Of a stretch of DNA of 64,000 nucleotides, positions 51,113 through 58,750 are shown in pieces; position 1 is the first letter of the stretch; the number at the start of each line of letters is the position of its first letter. Location of the stretch: the NCBI RefSeq assembly GCF_017916365.1, contig NZ_JAFMSU010000002.1:1648114-1712113 (forward strand), in the 5' to 3' direction. The translations under genes and the position numbers were made by a program. Origin of the DNA: Rufibacter roseolus (GTDB taxonomy: Bacteria; Bacteroidota; Bacteroidia; Cytophagales; Hymenobacteraceae). A model generated the notes under the pieces. It had not been told where the DNA came from. It saw only the letters and a list, made by a program, of their open reading frames with translations, and did no database searches.

Positions 51113-52909
51113 TTACATCCGCTCCGGTACCGAAATCCCCAGCAAGCCCATCACCAGTTTCAGAGTTTTGGCCACCTGCGCAGAGAGGGCGATCCGGAAA
51201 CTCAGCACCTGCGGGTTGGTCTCCTGGAAAATGGGAACCTCGGTATAGAAACGGTTGTAGGCCTTGGCAACGTCAAAGGCGTACTGTGCAATGATAGACG
51301 GCGCGTAGTTGCGGGCCGCCTCGTCAATGATGGAGTCTGCGTAGTTCAGCAGCACCAATACCTCGCGCTCGGTCTCGTGCAATTGTTCCACCCCGGCAAA
51401 AGCATCGGCGATAGCCGAAATGCCCAGCTCGTTCGCTTTGCGCTGGATGGCGGCAATACGGGCGTGGGTGTACTGGATGAACGGACCGGTGTTACCTTTG
51501 AAGTCAATGGACTCCTCGGGGTTGAACAGCATCCGCTTTTTGGGGTCTACCTTCAGCAGGAAGTACTTGAGCGCGCCCATGGCCAGTGTATGGTAGAGTT
51601 TCTGCGCCTCCTCCGGGGTGAAACCCTCAATCTTGCCCAGCTCATCGGTTTTCTGACGGGCGGTGTCAATCATCTCCTCCACCAGTTCATCGGCGTCCAC
51701 CACGGTTCCCTCGCGGGATTTCATCTTGCCGCTGGGCAGGTCCACCATGCCGTAAGACAGGTGATAAATGCCGTCGGCGTAAGGTTTCTGCAGTTTCTTC
51801 AGGATGGCTTTGAGTACCTGGAAGTGGTAGTTCTGCTCATCGGCTACCACGTACACAGATTGGTCGTAGTGGAAATCCTGGTATTTGAGTTCGGCGGTGC
51901 CGAGGTCCTGCGTGATGTACACAGACGTACCGTCGGCGCGGAGCACCAGTTTCTCGTCCAGGCCTTCCTCAGTGAGGTCAATCCATACGGAGCCGTCCGG
52001 TTTTCTGTAGAAGACGCCTTTCTCCAGGCCTTCCTCTACGCGGTCCTTTCCTAAGAGATAGGTACCAGACTCATAGTAGAACTTATCAAAGTCCACCCCG
52101 ATGTTCTGGTAGGTGGAAGTGAAGCCCTCGTACACCCAGCCGTTCATCTTCTCCCACAGGGCGATGGTCTCAGGGTCCTGCTGTTCCCATTTCTGGAGCA
52201 TTTCCTGGGTTTCCAGCATGAGTGGGGCCTGCTTTTTGGCTTGCTCCTTGTCCACCCCCTGCGCTACCAGCTGGTCAATCTCCTGCTTGTAGGCTTTGTC
52301 AAACTCCACGTAGTACTTACCCACCAGGTGGTCGCCTTTGATGCCGGCACTCTGCGGGGTCTCCCCCTGCCCGAATTTCTCATAGGCAATCATGGACTTG
52401 CAGATGTGGATACCGCGGTCGTTCACCAGGTTAGCTTTAATGACCTCACGGCCGGCTGCTTTCAGGATCTCGGCTACGGAGTAACCCAGGAAGTTATTGC
52501 GCAAATGGCCCAGGTGCAGCGGCTTGTTCGTGTTAGGCGAGGAGTACTCTACGATCACTTTCTGTTTAGGGCCTGTTTCTGCCAAATTAGCCCCCAAACC
52601 GGAAACCTGCTCAGAGAACTGCTGCAGCCACACGCTGTCTTTGATCTCAATGTTCAGGAAACCTTTGACCACGTTGTAGCCCGCTACCTGGGGCGCATTT
52701 TGCTTGAGGGCCTCGCCCAGGGCCTGCCCGATCTGTTCGGGGCCTTTGCCCAACGCTTTGGTGAGCGGGAAGGTCACAAACGTGAAAGTGCCGGCAAACT
52801 CTTTGCGCGTGGGTTGTAAATTGATCTGCTCTGCGGGGAGCGTATGCTGGAAAGTATCTTGTAAAGCCTGGCTCAGCGCCTGGGCAATCTGGGTTTCAAG
52901 TTGTTTCAT
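51113..52909 (-). CDS. argS: Arginyl-tRNA synthetase
   Basis: A 598-residue class Ia synthetase. The N-terminal Add-1 domain (about residues 1-110) precedes the HIGH-like motif HLGHLRNN in VEYSSPNTNKPLHLGHLRNN, the KMSK-like site is MKSREGTVVDADELV (about 400), and a DALR anticodon-binding domain ends the protein (LLNYADSIIDEAARNYAPS). The stretch encoded at 52562-52602, just before VIVEYSSP, has the interspersed palindrome in frame (SGLGANLAETGPKQK). It follows the arginase gene by seven bases, so the two form an operon. Confidence 0.95.
   Translation of the reverse strand: MKQLETQIAQALSQALQDTFQHTLPAEQINLQPTRKEFAGTFTFVTFPLTKALGKGPEQIGQALGEALKQNAPQVAGYNVVKGFLNIEIKDSVWLQQFSEQVSGLGANLAETGPKQKVIVEYSSPNTNKPLHLGHLRNNFLGYSVAEILKAAGREVIKANLVNDRGIHICKSMIAYEKFGQGETPQSAGIKGDHLVGKYYVEFDKAYKQEIDQLVAQGVDKEQAKKQAPLMLETQEMLQKWEQQDPETIALWEKMNGWVYEGFTSTYQNIGVDFDKFYYESGTYLLGKDRVEEGLEKGVFYRKPDGSVWIDLTEEGLDEKLVLRADGTSVYITQDLGTAELKYQDFHYDQSVYVVADEQNYHFQVLKAILKKLQKPYADGIYHLSYGMVDLPSGKMKSREGTVVDADELVEEMIDTARQKTDELGKIEGFTPEEAQKLYHTLAMGALKYFLLKVDPKKRMLFNPEESIDFKGNTGPFIQYTHARIAAIQRKANELGISAIADAFAGVEQLHETEREVLVLLNYADSIIDEAARNYAPSIIAQYAFDVAKAYNRFYTEVPIFQETNPQVLSFRIALSAQVAKTLKLVMGLLGISVPERM
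52562..52602. repeat. Interspersed palindrome inside the argS reading frame
   Basis: CTGTTTAGGGCCTGTTTCTG and CCAAATTAGCCCCCAAACCG pair as in the intergenic copies. The minus strand reads it in frame as SGLGANLAETGPKQ, a linker of variable length between the Add-1 domain and the catalytic core. Confidence 0.55.
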
Positions 52910-52916
52910 CTGTCAA

Positions 52917-53897
52917 TTAAGCCATGGGTACCGACTGTGCCTCTTTGGCCAACCGGTCCTGAATAGCTTCTGTAGTGTGTTCTAATATTTCAAAGGCGTT
53001 CTGCGCCATGGTATTCTCTGCGTCCAGGGTGGGGTTGATCTCCACCATCTCAAAGCAAATCACCTTCGGGTGGCTCACCAAAAGGTAACACAGTTCTTTG
53101 GCCTGGGCCACGTTCAGGCCCACCTCTACCGGGGTACCGGTACCTTTAGAGAACTTGGAGTCCAGGCTGTCCACGTCAAAGGAGACATAGATGATATCAC
53201 AGTCCCGCAGGCGATTCAGGGCTTCCTCGGCAACTTGCTCAATGCCTTTGGCCATCACCTCTGGGTAGGTGAAGTTTTTGATGTTGTGCTTGTCAAACAG
53301 GTAGACCTCGGGCTTCTCATAGCTGCGGGTCACGATGTAGACAATGTGCTGGTGTTTGATCTTGGGCTGGTCTGTGCCTACTTTCTTGAGGGCCTCCCAG
53401 AAGAAGATGGTCTCGGGGTCTGGGTCGTTTACCTTGCGCTCCAGGTTGTCCTCAGACAGGGAAACCGCCAACGGCATGCCGTGCATGTTACCGGAGGGCG
53501 TGGTGTACGGCGAGTGGATATCGGCGTGGGCATCTACCCAGATCACCCCCAGCGTTTTATCTGGGTAAGCGGCCTTGATGCCGGCAATGGTACCGCCCGC
53601 ATTTGAATGGTCTCCGGCCAGCACCAACGGGAACATTCCCAGCTCTAATGTTTGTTCAACAGTGTTACTGATGCGTTTGTACGTCTGCAGCACACTGTCA
53701 ATGTATTTGGCGTACGGGAACAGGTTTTTTTCAAACAGCACGTCATTGAGGTTAGGCACCTCCACGGCGGTGAACCGTTTGAAATAATCTGACTGTTTGT
53801 TCAGGCATGCGATTTTGAGGGCATCTACGCCCAAACTAGCTCCGCGAGTGCCCGCCCCAAGCTCAGATTTCACTTCTATCAGTCTGATTTTTTTCAT
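52917..53897 (-). CDS. Arginase-family ureohydrolase
   Basis: A 326-residue cytosolic enzyme of the arginase fold. The binuclear manganese motifs are AGDHS (a variant of GGDHS), WVDAHADIHSP and SFDVDSLDSKF; SGNMHGMPLAVSL and GTGTPVEVGL are close to arginase (SGNLHGQP; TGTPVVGG) rather than agmatinase. It likely cleaves arginine to ornithine and urea, though arginase-like proteins can differ in substrate. It starts an operon with argS and is divergent from arginine decarboxylase, a neighbourhood for arginine and polyamine use. Confidence 0.88.
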   Translation of the reverse strand: MKKIRLIEVKSELGAGTRGASLGVDALKIACLNKQSDYFKRFTAVEVPNLNDVLFEKNLFPYAKYIDSVLQTYKRISNTVEQTLELGMFPLVLAGDHSNAGGTIAGIKAAYPDKTLGVIWVDAHADIHSPYTTPSGNMHGMPLAVSLSEDNLERKVNDPDPETIFFWEALKKVGTDQPKIKHQHIVYIVTRSYEKPEVYLFDKHNIKNFTYPEVMAKGIEQVAEEALNRLRDCDIIYVSFDVDSLDSKFSKGTGTPVEVGLNVAQAKELCYLLVSHPKVICFEMVEINPTLDAENTMAQNAFEILEHTTEAIQDRLAKEAQSVPMA

Positions 53898-53950
53898 GCA
53901 AAACGGAAACTAGTTTTTGCAAAGATGGTAAAATACAAGCAATTTCGCAC

Positions 53951-53969
53951 GCTATCCGTTGGGGATAGC
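53951..53969. promoter_or_regulatory. Hairpin in the arginase / arginine decarboxylase gap
   Basis: GCTATCC and GGATAGC with loop GTTGG, 13 bases before the ATG at 53983. It could be an operator or an attenuator-like leader element in the 85-base divergent gap; nothing else in the gap is clear. Confidence 0.35.
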
Positions 53970-53982
53970 CCTTTAGATTATA

Positions 53983-55383
53983 ATGGATAAATACACAGAC
54001 CTAATACACCAAACCTTTGATTTCCCCACTGAGGAATTCACCGTTCACGATAACGAACTATATTTCAACGGCATCCCTATGATGGAACTGGTGAAGCAAT
54101 ACGGCACCCCGTTGCGCCTCACTTATTTGCCTAAAATCAGCTCCCAGATACAGAAGGCTAAAATCCTTTTCCGGGAGTCCATGGAGAAGCTGAATTACCA
54201 GGGTACCTACACCTACTGCTACTGCACCAAGTCATCGCACTTCTCTTTTGTACTGGAAGAGGCCTTGAAGAATGACATCCATATTGAGACCTCGTCTTCC
54301 TTTGACATGCCCATCATCCGGGCCCTGTACGAAAAAGGCAAGGTGAACAAAGACGTGTTTGTGGTGTGCAACGGCTTCAAGCGCGAGCTCTACCGTGACC
54401 ACATCACCTCTATGCTCAATGACGGCTTCAAGAACGTAACCCCGGTGCTGGACCACCTAGGCGAGATTGACCACTATGAGCAACACGTAACCGGCGAGTG
54501 CCAGGTGGGCATCAGGCTGGCCTCTGACGAAGAGCCTAAGTTCCAGTTCTACACCTCGCGTTTGGGTATCAACTACAATGACGTAGTAGACCTGTATAAA
54601 ACCAAGATAGCGAATAATCCTAAGTTCAAGCTGAAGATGCTTCACTATTTTATCAATACGGGCATTAAGGATACTTCTTACTACTGGTCAGAACTGAGCC
54701 GTTTTGTGCACAAGTACTGCGAGATGAAGAAGCTGTGCCCTGAGCTGGACACCATTGACATTGGCGGCGGTTTCCCTATCAAGACCTCTATCCAGTTTGA
54801 CTACAACTATCGGTACATGATTGAGGAGATTCTGCGCACCATCCAGAACATCTGCAAAGCAGAAGGGGTGCCGGAGCCGAACATCTTCACCGAGTTCGGG
54901 ATCTATACCGTGGGGGAAAGCGGCGCGCACGTGTACTCCATCCTGGATACCAAACTGCAGAATGACAAAGAGCTGTGGTACATGATTGACGGTTCGTTCA
55001 TCACCAACCTGCCGGATACCTGGGCCCTGAACCAACGCTATATTCTGCTGGCCTTGAACAACTGGGATAAAAACTACCAGCGCCTGAACATTGGCGGCCT
55101 TACCTGCGACAGCCAGGACTACTACAACTCTGAGATGCACTCTTTCCAGGTGTTCTTGCCTAAGATCCAGAAAGAGCAACCAGAGCCGCAGTATATTGGA
55201 TTCTTCCACACGGGCGCCTACCAGGAAAGCCTGAGCGGGTACGGCGGAATCAAGCATTGTTTGATTCCCTCGCCCAAGCATATCATTATTGACCGCGAGG
55301 CAAATGGCGAGTTGAAGTCATGGGTTTTTGCCGAGGAGCAGGACGTGGATTCCATGCTTCAAATACTTGGATATAAGGATTAA
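53983..55383 (+). CDS. speA: Arginine decarboxylase (Bacteroidetes biosynthetic type)
   Basis: A 466-residue PLP enzyme of the fold-III (alanine-racemase-like) decarboxylases, turning arginine into agmatine for polyamines. The PLP Lys lies in YTYCYCTKSSHFSFVLE near residue 75, the Gly-rich phosphate loop is DTIDIGGGFPI near 255, and GGLTCDSQDYY near 370 carries the Cys/Asp pair of the active site. It is shorter than the E. coli SpeA and matches the short form common in Cytophagales. Divergent from an arginase gene, and followed by a small lipoprotein. Confidence 0.93.
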   Translation: MDKYTDLIHQTFDFPTEEFTVHDNELYFNGIPMMELVKQYGTPLRLTYLPKISSQIQKAKILFRESMEKLNYQGTYTYCYCTKSSHFSFVLEEALKNDIHIETSSSFDMPIIRALYEKGKVNKDVFVVCNGFKRELYRDHITSMLNDGFKNVTPVLDHLGEIDHYEQHVTGECQVGIRLASDEEPKFQFYTSRLGINYNDVVDLYKTKIANNPKFKLKMLHYFINTGIKDTSYYWSELSRFVHKYCEMKKLCPELDTIDIGGGFPIKTSIQFDYNYRYMIEEILRTIQNICKAEGVPEPNIFTEFGIYTVGESGAHVYSILDTKLQNDKELWYMIDGSFITNLPDTWALNQRYILLALNNWDKNYQRLNIGGLTCDSQDYYNSEMHSFQVFLPKIQKEQPEPQYIGFFHTGAYQESLSGYGGIKHCLIPSPKHIIIDREANGELKSWVFAEEQDVDSMLQILGYKD

Positions 55384-55467
55384 GAAATATTTCTTCAAAA
55401 GAATAATAATCCTAAACAAAAACTGTAGATTTGAAGTAGAATACCTATATGTTGTATAATTAATAAT

Positions 55468-55632
55468 ATGAAGAACCTCTTTTTATTCGCTTCAATCTGT
55501 ATGTTGGGCTTTGCATCCTGCAAATCGTCTACTTGCCCCGCCTATTCACAAAAATCTGATCGCTCGGTGGAGCAAAAAGTAATGGCGAAAGCTGTTGCCA
55601 AGACTCCGCAAACGAACAAAGTGAACGGATAA
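55468..55632 (+). CDS. Small lipoprotein, 54 residues
   Basis: The frame from ATG 55468 to TAA 55632 encodes MKNLFLFASICMLGFASCKS and a Lys/Gln-rich tail. The hydrophobic start and lipobox GFASC at residues 14-18 mark a lipoprotein of about 36 mature residues. Similar short lipoproteins of unknown role are common in Bacteroidetes. It lies 84 bases after speA and is closed by a hairpin terminator. Confidence 0.7.
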   Translation: MKNLFLFASICMLGFASCKSSTCPAYSQKSDRSVEQKVMAKAVAKTPQTNKVNG

Positions 55633-55661
55633 CGTTCTTCTGATTTAATATAATCTTATTG

Positions 55662-55689
55662 AAGGCCCGGAAGTCAGCTTCCGGGCCTT
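55662..55689 (+). terminator. Terminator of the small lipoprotein gene
   Basis: AAGGCCCGGAAG and CTTCCGGGCCTT, 12-bp stem, loop TCAG, then TCTTTTT. Confidence 0.85.
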
Positions 55690-55739
55690 TCTTTTTATGG
55701 TGCTTTCTGAAAATGGGACATAAACAGCCAGTTTACCCA

Positions 55740-55781
55740 TGGCGTTTTAGCCCTGTTTTCAGGAAAATGACTCTTAAACAG
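55740..55781. repeat. Copy of the interspersed palindrome
   Basis: GCGTTTTAGCCCTGTTTTC and GAAAATGACTCTTAAACAG, with a shortened second copy at 55699-55727 just before it. Both lie between the terminator and the HAD gene. Confidence 0.6.
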
Positions 55782-55796
55782 AATTCCCTTATTCTC

Positions 55797-56333
55797 CTAT
55801 TTGGTCTGGCTTGCAATCCACTGAGCGGCGGCCAGCAAATCTCTTTCCTGCTGCACGTGCGTGCCTGACGGATGTGGACCCACCAATATCCCAGAGATCC
55901 CGCATTTAGCGGCGGCCTGAATATCCCGGGGCTGGTCTCCCACGAGCCAGCAGGCTATTGGGGCTAAATTGTACTTAGCAATGGCCCGCTCCAGCATGAG
56001 GCTATCTGGCTTGCGGGAAAGGGACTCAGAAACCGATGGGTGACCGGGTGCCATATAAAGATCATCCAGAAGCTGCCCGCAGGCGTCCTGCAGTTTCTGG
56101 TGGCAGGCCAGTACATCGGCTTTGGAATACAGGCCTTTGGTGATGCCTGCCTGGTTCGTGACCACAATAAGTAAATAGCCCATTTCCTTGAGTAAGGCCA
56201 AGGCTTCGGGCACGCCGGCACAGACCTCAAAGTCCTGGGTGCGCCAGGTATAGTCTCCCCTTTCCACGTTCAGGACCCCGTCGCGGTCCAGGAAGACGGC
56301 TTTCCTTTTTAAATGTTGTTGCTCATTCTCCAT
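55797..56333 (-). CDS. HAD-IIIA phosphatase resembling GmhB
   Basis: A 178-residue cytosolic phosphatase. HAD motif I is AVFLDRDGVLN, motif II in LIVVTNQAGI, the Lys in RKPDSLML and motif IV in CWLVGDQPRDIQAA. The sequence follows heptose-1,7-bisphosphate or histidinol-phosphate phosphatase, but the loop before RKP, which in GmhB is a Cys/His zinc finger, reads YMAPGHPSVSESLSRKP and has lost the Cys ligands. The substrate is therefore uncertain. It stands alone on the minus strand, divergent from the protoporphyrinogen oxidase gene. Confidence 0.88.
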   Translation of the reverse strand: MENEQQHLKRKAVFLDRDGVLNVERGDYTWRTQDFEVCAGVPEALALLKEMGYLLIVVTNQAGITKGLYSKADVLACHQKLQDACGQLLDDLYMAPGHPSVSESLSRKPDSLMLERAIAKYNLAPIACWLVGDQPRDIQAAAKCGISGILVGPHPSGTHVQQERDLLAAAQWIASQTK

Positions 56334-56462
56334 TCGTCCAAAAATAGGTAGAACCGGTGAGGCTTTTCACAGGAAAATGGATTTTTGCCTTATTTTATCC
56401 AAAATAGATATAAACTGGAAGCTCACTTCTGCGTACGAAAGAACATCTCAATTTGTCCCCTC

Positions 56463-57803
56463 ATGCGAGTAGCAATCATAGGCGCCGGAATTTCAGGATT
56501 GGCATTGGCTTACTATCTCCAGAAGCTAGGGATACGCTATGACCTTTTTGAAAGCGAACCCCAGGTGGGCGGCGTTATCAAGAGCGTGCAGAAAGGGGCT
56601 TACCATTTGGAGCTGGGGCCACACTCGCTGCAGATGAACGAGGAATTGGAGGAGTTGATCCAGGAACTCAAGCTGGAGGACGAAGTCATAAGACCCGCCA
56701 CCAGAAGCCAGGACCGCTACATCAGGAAAGACGGGGAATACCACTGCCTCCCCTCCTCGCCCCGGCGTCTGCTTCTGGACTCCTTTTTCCATTGGCGCAC
56801 CAAACTGAAAATCACCCAGGAGGTGAAATTACCGCCGCAGGAGGTGCCTGAGGAAACCGTGAGCCACTTCTTCAAGCGCCGCTTCGGCCAGGAAGTGGTG
56901 GACTACCTGGTGAAACCCATGGTGGCCGGCATGTACGGCGGAGACCCCGATAAACTCTTGCTGGAGAAAACATTCCCGGCACTTAAGGAAATGGAGCGCC
57001 AGCACGGCTCAGTGCTCAAAGCCCTTGACCTGCAGGTAGACCTTCCGCGCAAACAGGTTGTCTCGCTCCTCAACGGGCTGCAGACACTTCCTGAGGCCAT
57101 CGCCTCTAAACTGGTGTCTCTGCACGTTGACCACAAAGTGGAGATGATCCATAAGACAAAAGGGAAATACCTGCTCAGCATCAGGCACGATGTAGAGGGT
57201 TTAGCCGATGAGGAGTTTGACGCTGTAGTGGTGGCTTTACCGGCCCACGCTGCCGCAGAACTGCTGGACTTCACCACCCCTGGTCTGGCAGCGGCTCTGC
57301 ACAACGTTTCCTATGCGCCCATGACGGTGGTGCATACCGCCTACCGCAAACATGCCATTGGGTTTCCGTTGGATGGATTGGGCGCCATGCATCCGCAGAA
57401 AGAGCAGCCCTTCAGCTCTGGCACGGTCTGGAGCAGCGCGCTTTTCCCCCGCATCTGCCCGGATGATGAGGTCCTGTTCTCCTCCTATGTAGGCGGCAGC
57501 CAGGCCGCCGAGTTCGCCAGTTTACCTGAGGCTGAGATCCTGCTGCGGGTACATGAGGAACTCACGGAGAACTACAGTATCTCCGCCACTCTGCCAGTGT
57601 TTCAGCATTGTTACCGTTGGCCCTCGGCGCTTCCGCAAGCCGATATCTTCATCACCGATGTGCACCTCATGCTTGGCTTGCTGGAGCAGGACCAACTGTA
57701 TGCCTGCACCAACTGGGTTGCCGGACCAGCCATTCCGGATTGCGTGCGCTATGCGAAACAGCTGGCCCAGAAAATTTTTTCCCAGCGCCCTTCCCTCCCT
57801 TAA
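56463..57803 (+). CDS. hemG: Protoporphyrinogen oxidase
   Basis: A 446-residue FAD enzyme of the HemY-type fold that makes protoporphyrin IX in heme synthesis. The start MRVAIIGAGISGLALAYYLQ is the dinucleotide-binding GxGxxG, followed by LFESEPQVGGVIKSVQKGAY; GMYGGDPDKLLLEKTFPALK and the C-terminal ADIFITDVHLM are also family marks. The ATG at 56463 is chosen because the Rossmann fold begins there; the longer frame from 56385 adds 26 residues. It is followed 24 bases later by the glycosyltransferase gene. Confidence 0.93.
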   Translation: MRVAIIGAGISGLALAYYLQKLGIRYDLFESEPQVGGVIKSVQKGAYHLELGPHSLQMNEELEELIQELKLEDEVIRPATRSQDRYIRKDGEYHCLPSSPRRLLLDSFFHWRTKLKITQEVKLPPQEVPEETVSHFFKRRFGQEVVDYLVKPMVAGMYGGDPDKLLLEKTFPALKEMERQHGSVLKALDLQVDLPRKQVVSLLNGLQTLPEAIASKLVSLHVDHKVEMIHKTKGKYLLSIRHDVEGLADEEFDAVVVALPAHAAAELLDFTTPGLAAALHNVSYAPMTVVHTAYRKHAIGFPLDGLGAMHPQKEQPFSSGTVWSSALFPRICPDDEVLFSSYVGGSQAAEFASLPEAEILLRVHEELTENYSISATLPVFQHCYRWPSALPQADIFITDVHLMLGLLEQDQLYACTNWVAGPAIPDCVRYAKQLAQKIFSQRPSLP

Positions 57804-57815
57804 GGCCTTATAGGC

Positions 57816-57823
57816 TATATTTG
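57816..57823 (+). promoter_or_regulatory. TAnnTTTG promoter box four bases before an ATG
   Basis: TATATTTG, then GGGG and ATG at 57828. Same geometry as the ABC-F promoter, so the transcript of the glycosyltransferase may be leaderless. Confidence 0.55.
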
Positions 57824-57827
57824 GGGG

Positions 57828-58577
57828 ATGAAAGAGTCCGTGGTGGTCATCCCGACCTACAATGAAATAGAAAACATTGAAGCAATAATCCGTAAGGTCT
57901 TTTCATTGCCCCACCCTTTCCATGTCCTTATTGTAGATGACAATTCCCCAGACGGCACTGCCGAGGCGGTGATGCATCTGCAGACTGAGTTCCCCGATCG
58001 GCTTTTACTGGAGCAGCGCAAAGGCAAGCTTGGCTTAGGCACGGCTTACATCCACGGTTTTAAATACGCCCTACAGGCTGGCTATAAGTTCATCTTTGAG
58101 ATGGACGCCGATTTCTCGCACAATCCCAATGACCTGATGAGCCTGTACAACACCTGCGCGGTGGAAGGCTATGACCTGGCCATTGGCAGCCGCTACAGCA
58201 GCGGCGTAAACGTGGTGAACTGGCCCATGAGCCGGGTGTTGCTCTCTTACTTTGCCAGCCGCTACGTGCGCCTCATCACCGGCATGCCTATCCATGACGC
58301 TACCGCAGGTTTCAAATGCTATAACCGGCAGGTGCTGGAAACCATCAACCTGGACAAGATCCGCTTCATAGGCTATGCTTTCCAGATTGAGATGAAGTTC
58401 CTCACCTATAAATTTGGCTTCAGGATAAAAGAAGTGCCCATCATCTTCACAGACCGCACCAAAGGCCAGTCTAAAATGAGCAAAGGCATCATCAAGGAGG
58501 CATTTATAGGCGTGATTCAGATGAAGATAGGCAGCTATTTCCGGCAGTTCAAACGCCGTGAGCTGGTAGCGGTTTAA
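57828..58577 (+). CDS. Polyprenol-phosphate-mannose-synthase-like glycosyltransferase (GT2)
   Basis: A 249-residue glycosyltransferase of family 2. The GT-A core shows VVVIPTYNEIENIEAIIRKV at the start, the DDNSPDGTAEAV nucleotide site, EMDADFSHNPNDL with the DxD (metal), and the SRYSSGVNVVNW loop. It lacks the membrane helices of longer DPM-like proteins; a single amphipathic region near the C-terminus may bind the membrane. The expected product is polyprenyl-phosphate mannose or glucose for surface glycans; substrate not proven. The gene has its own TAnnTTTG box. Confidence 0.9.
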   Translation: MKESVVVIPTYNEIENIEAIIRKVFSLPHPFHVLIVDDNSPDGTAEAVMHLQTEFPDRLLLEQRKGKLGLGTAYIHGFKYALQAGYKFIFEMDADFSHNPNDLMSLYNTCAVEGYDLAIGSRYSSGVNVVNWPMSRVLLSYFASRYVRLITGMPIHDATAGFKCYNRQVLETINLDKIRFIGYAFQIEMKFLTYKFGFRIKEVPIIFTDRTKGQSKMSKGIIKEAFIGVIQMKIGSYFRQFKRRELVAV

Positions 58578-58608
58578 GGTCTGTTTTCCTTATAACAGCT
58601 TAAAAACC
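58571..58608. repeat. Copy of the interspersed palindrome overlapping a stop codon
   Basis: GGTTTAAGGTCTGTTTTCC and TTATAACAGCTTAAAAACC; the first bases cover the stop codon of the glycosyltransferase at 58575-58577. Confidence 0.5.
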
Positions 58609-58750
58609 GAAGCCGCTTTGCCCTTCTTCCATGGTTTTGCGGTTGTTTAGGCGTATCTTTCATTTTCTATTTAATGATGGTATCCCCTGAGTGGGGCTAA
58701 ACAACTGCCTTCCAATGGATACTGTCTGCACCTTATCAATTACCTGATAC

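Noticed and set aside
58578..58750. Possible yybP-ykoY manganese riboswitch before the TerC gene
   Set aside because: I could not find the conserved loop sequences or a paired core in this leader, so it is not claimed.
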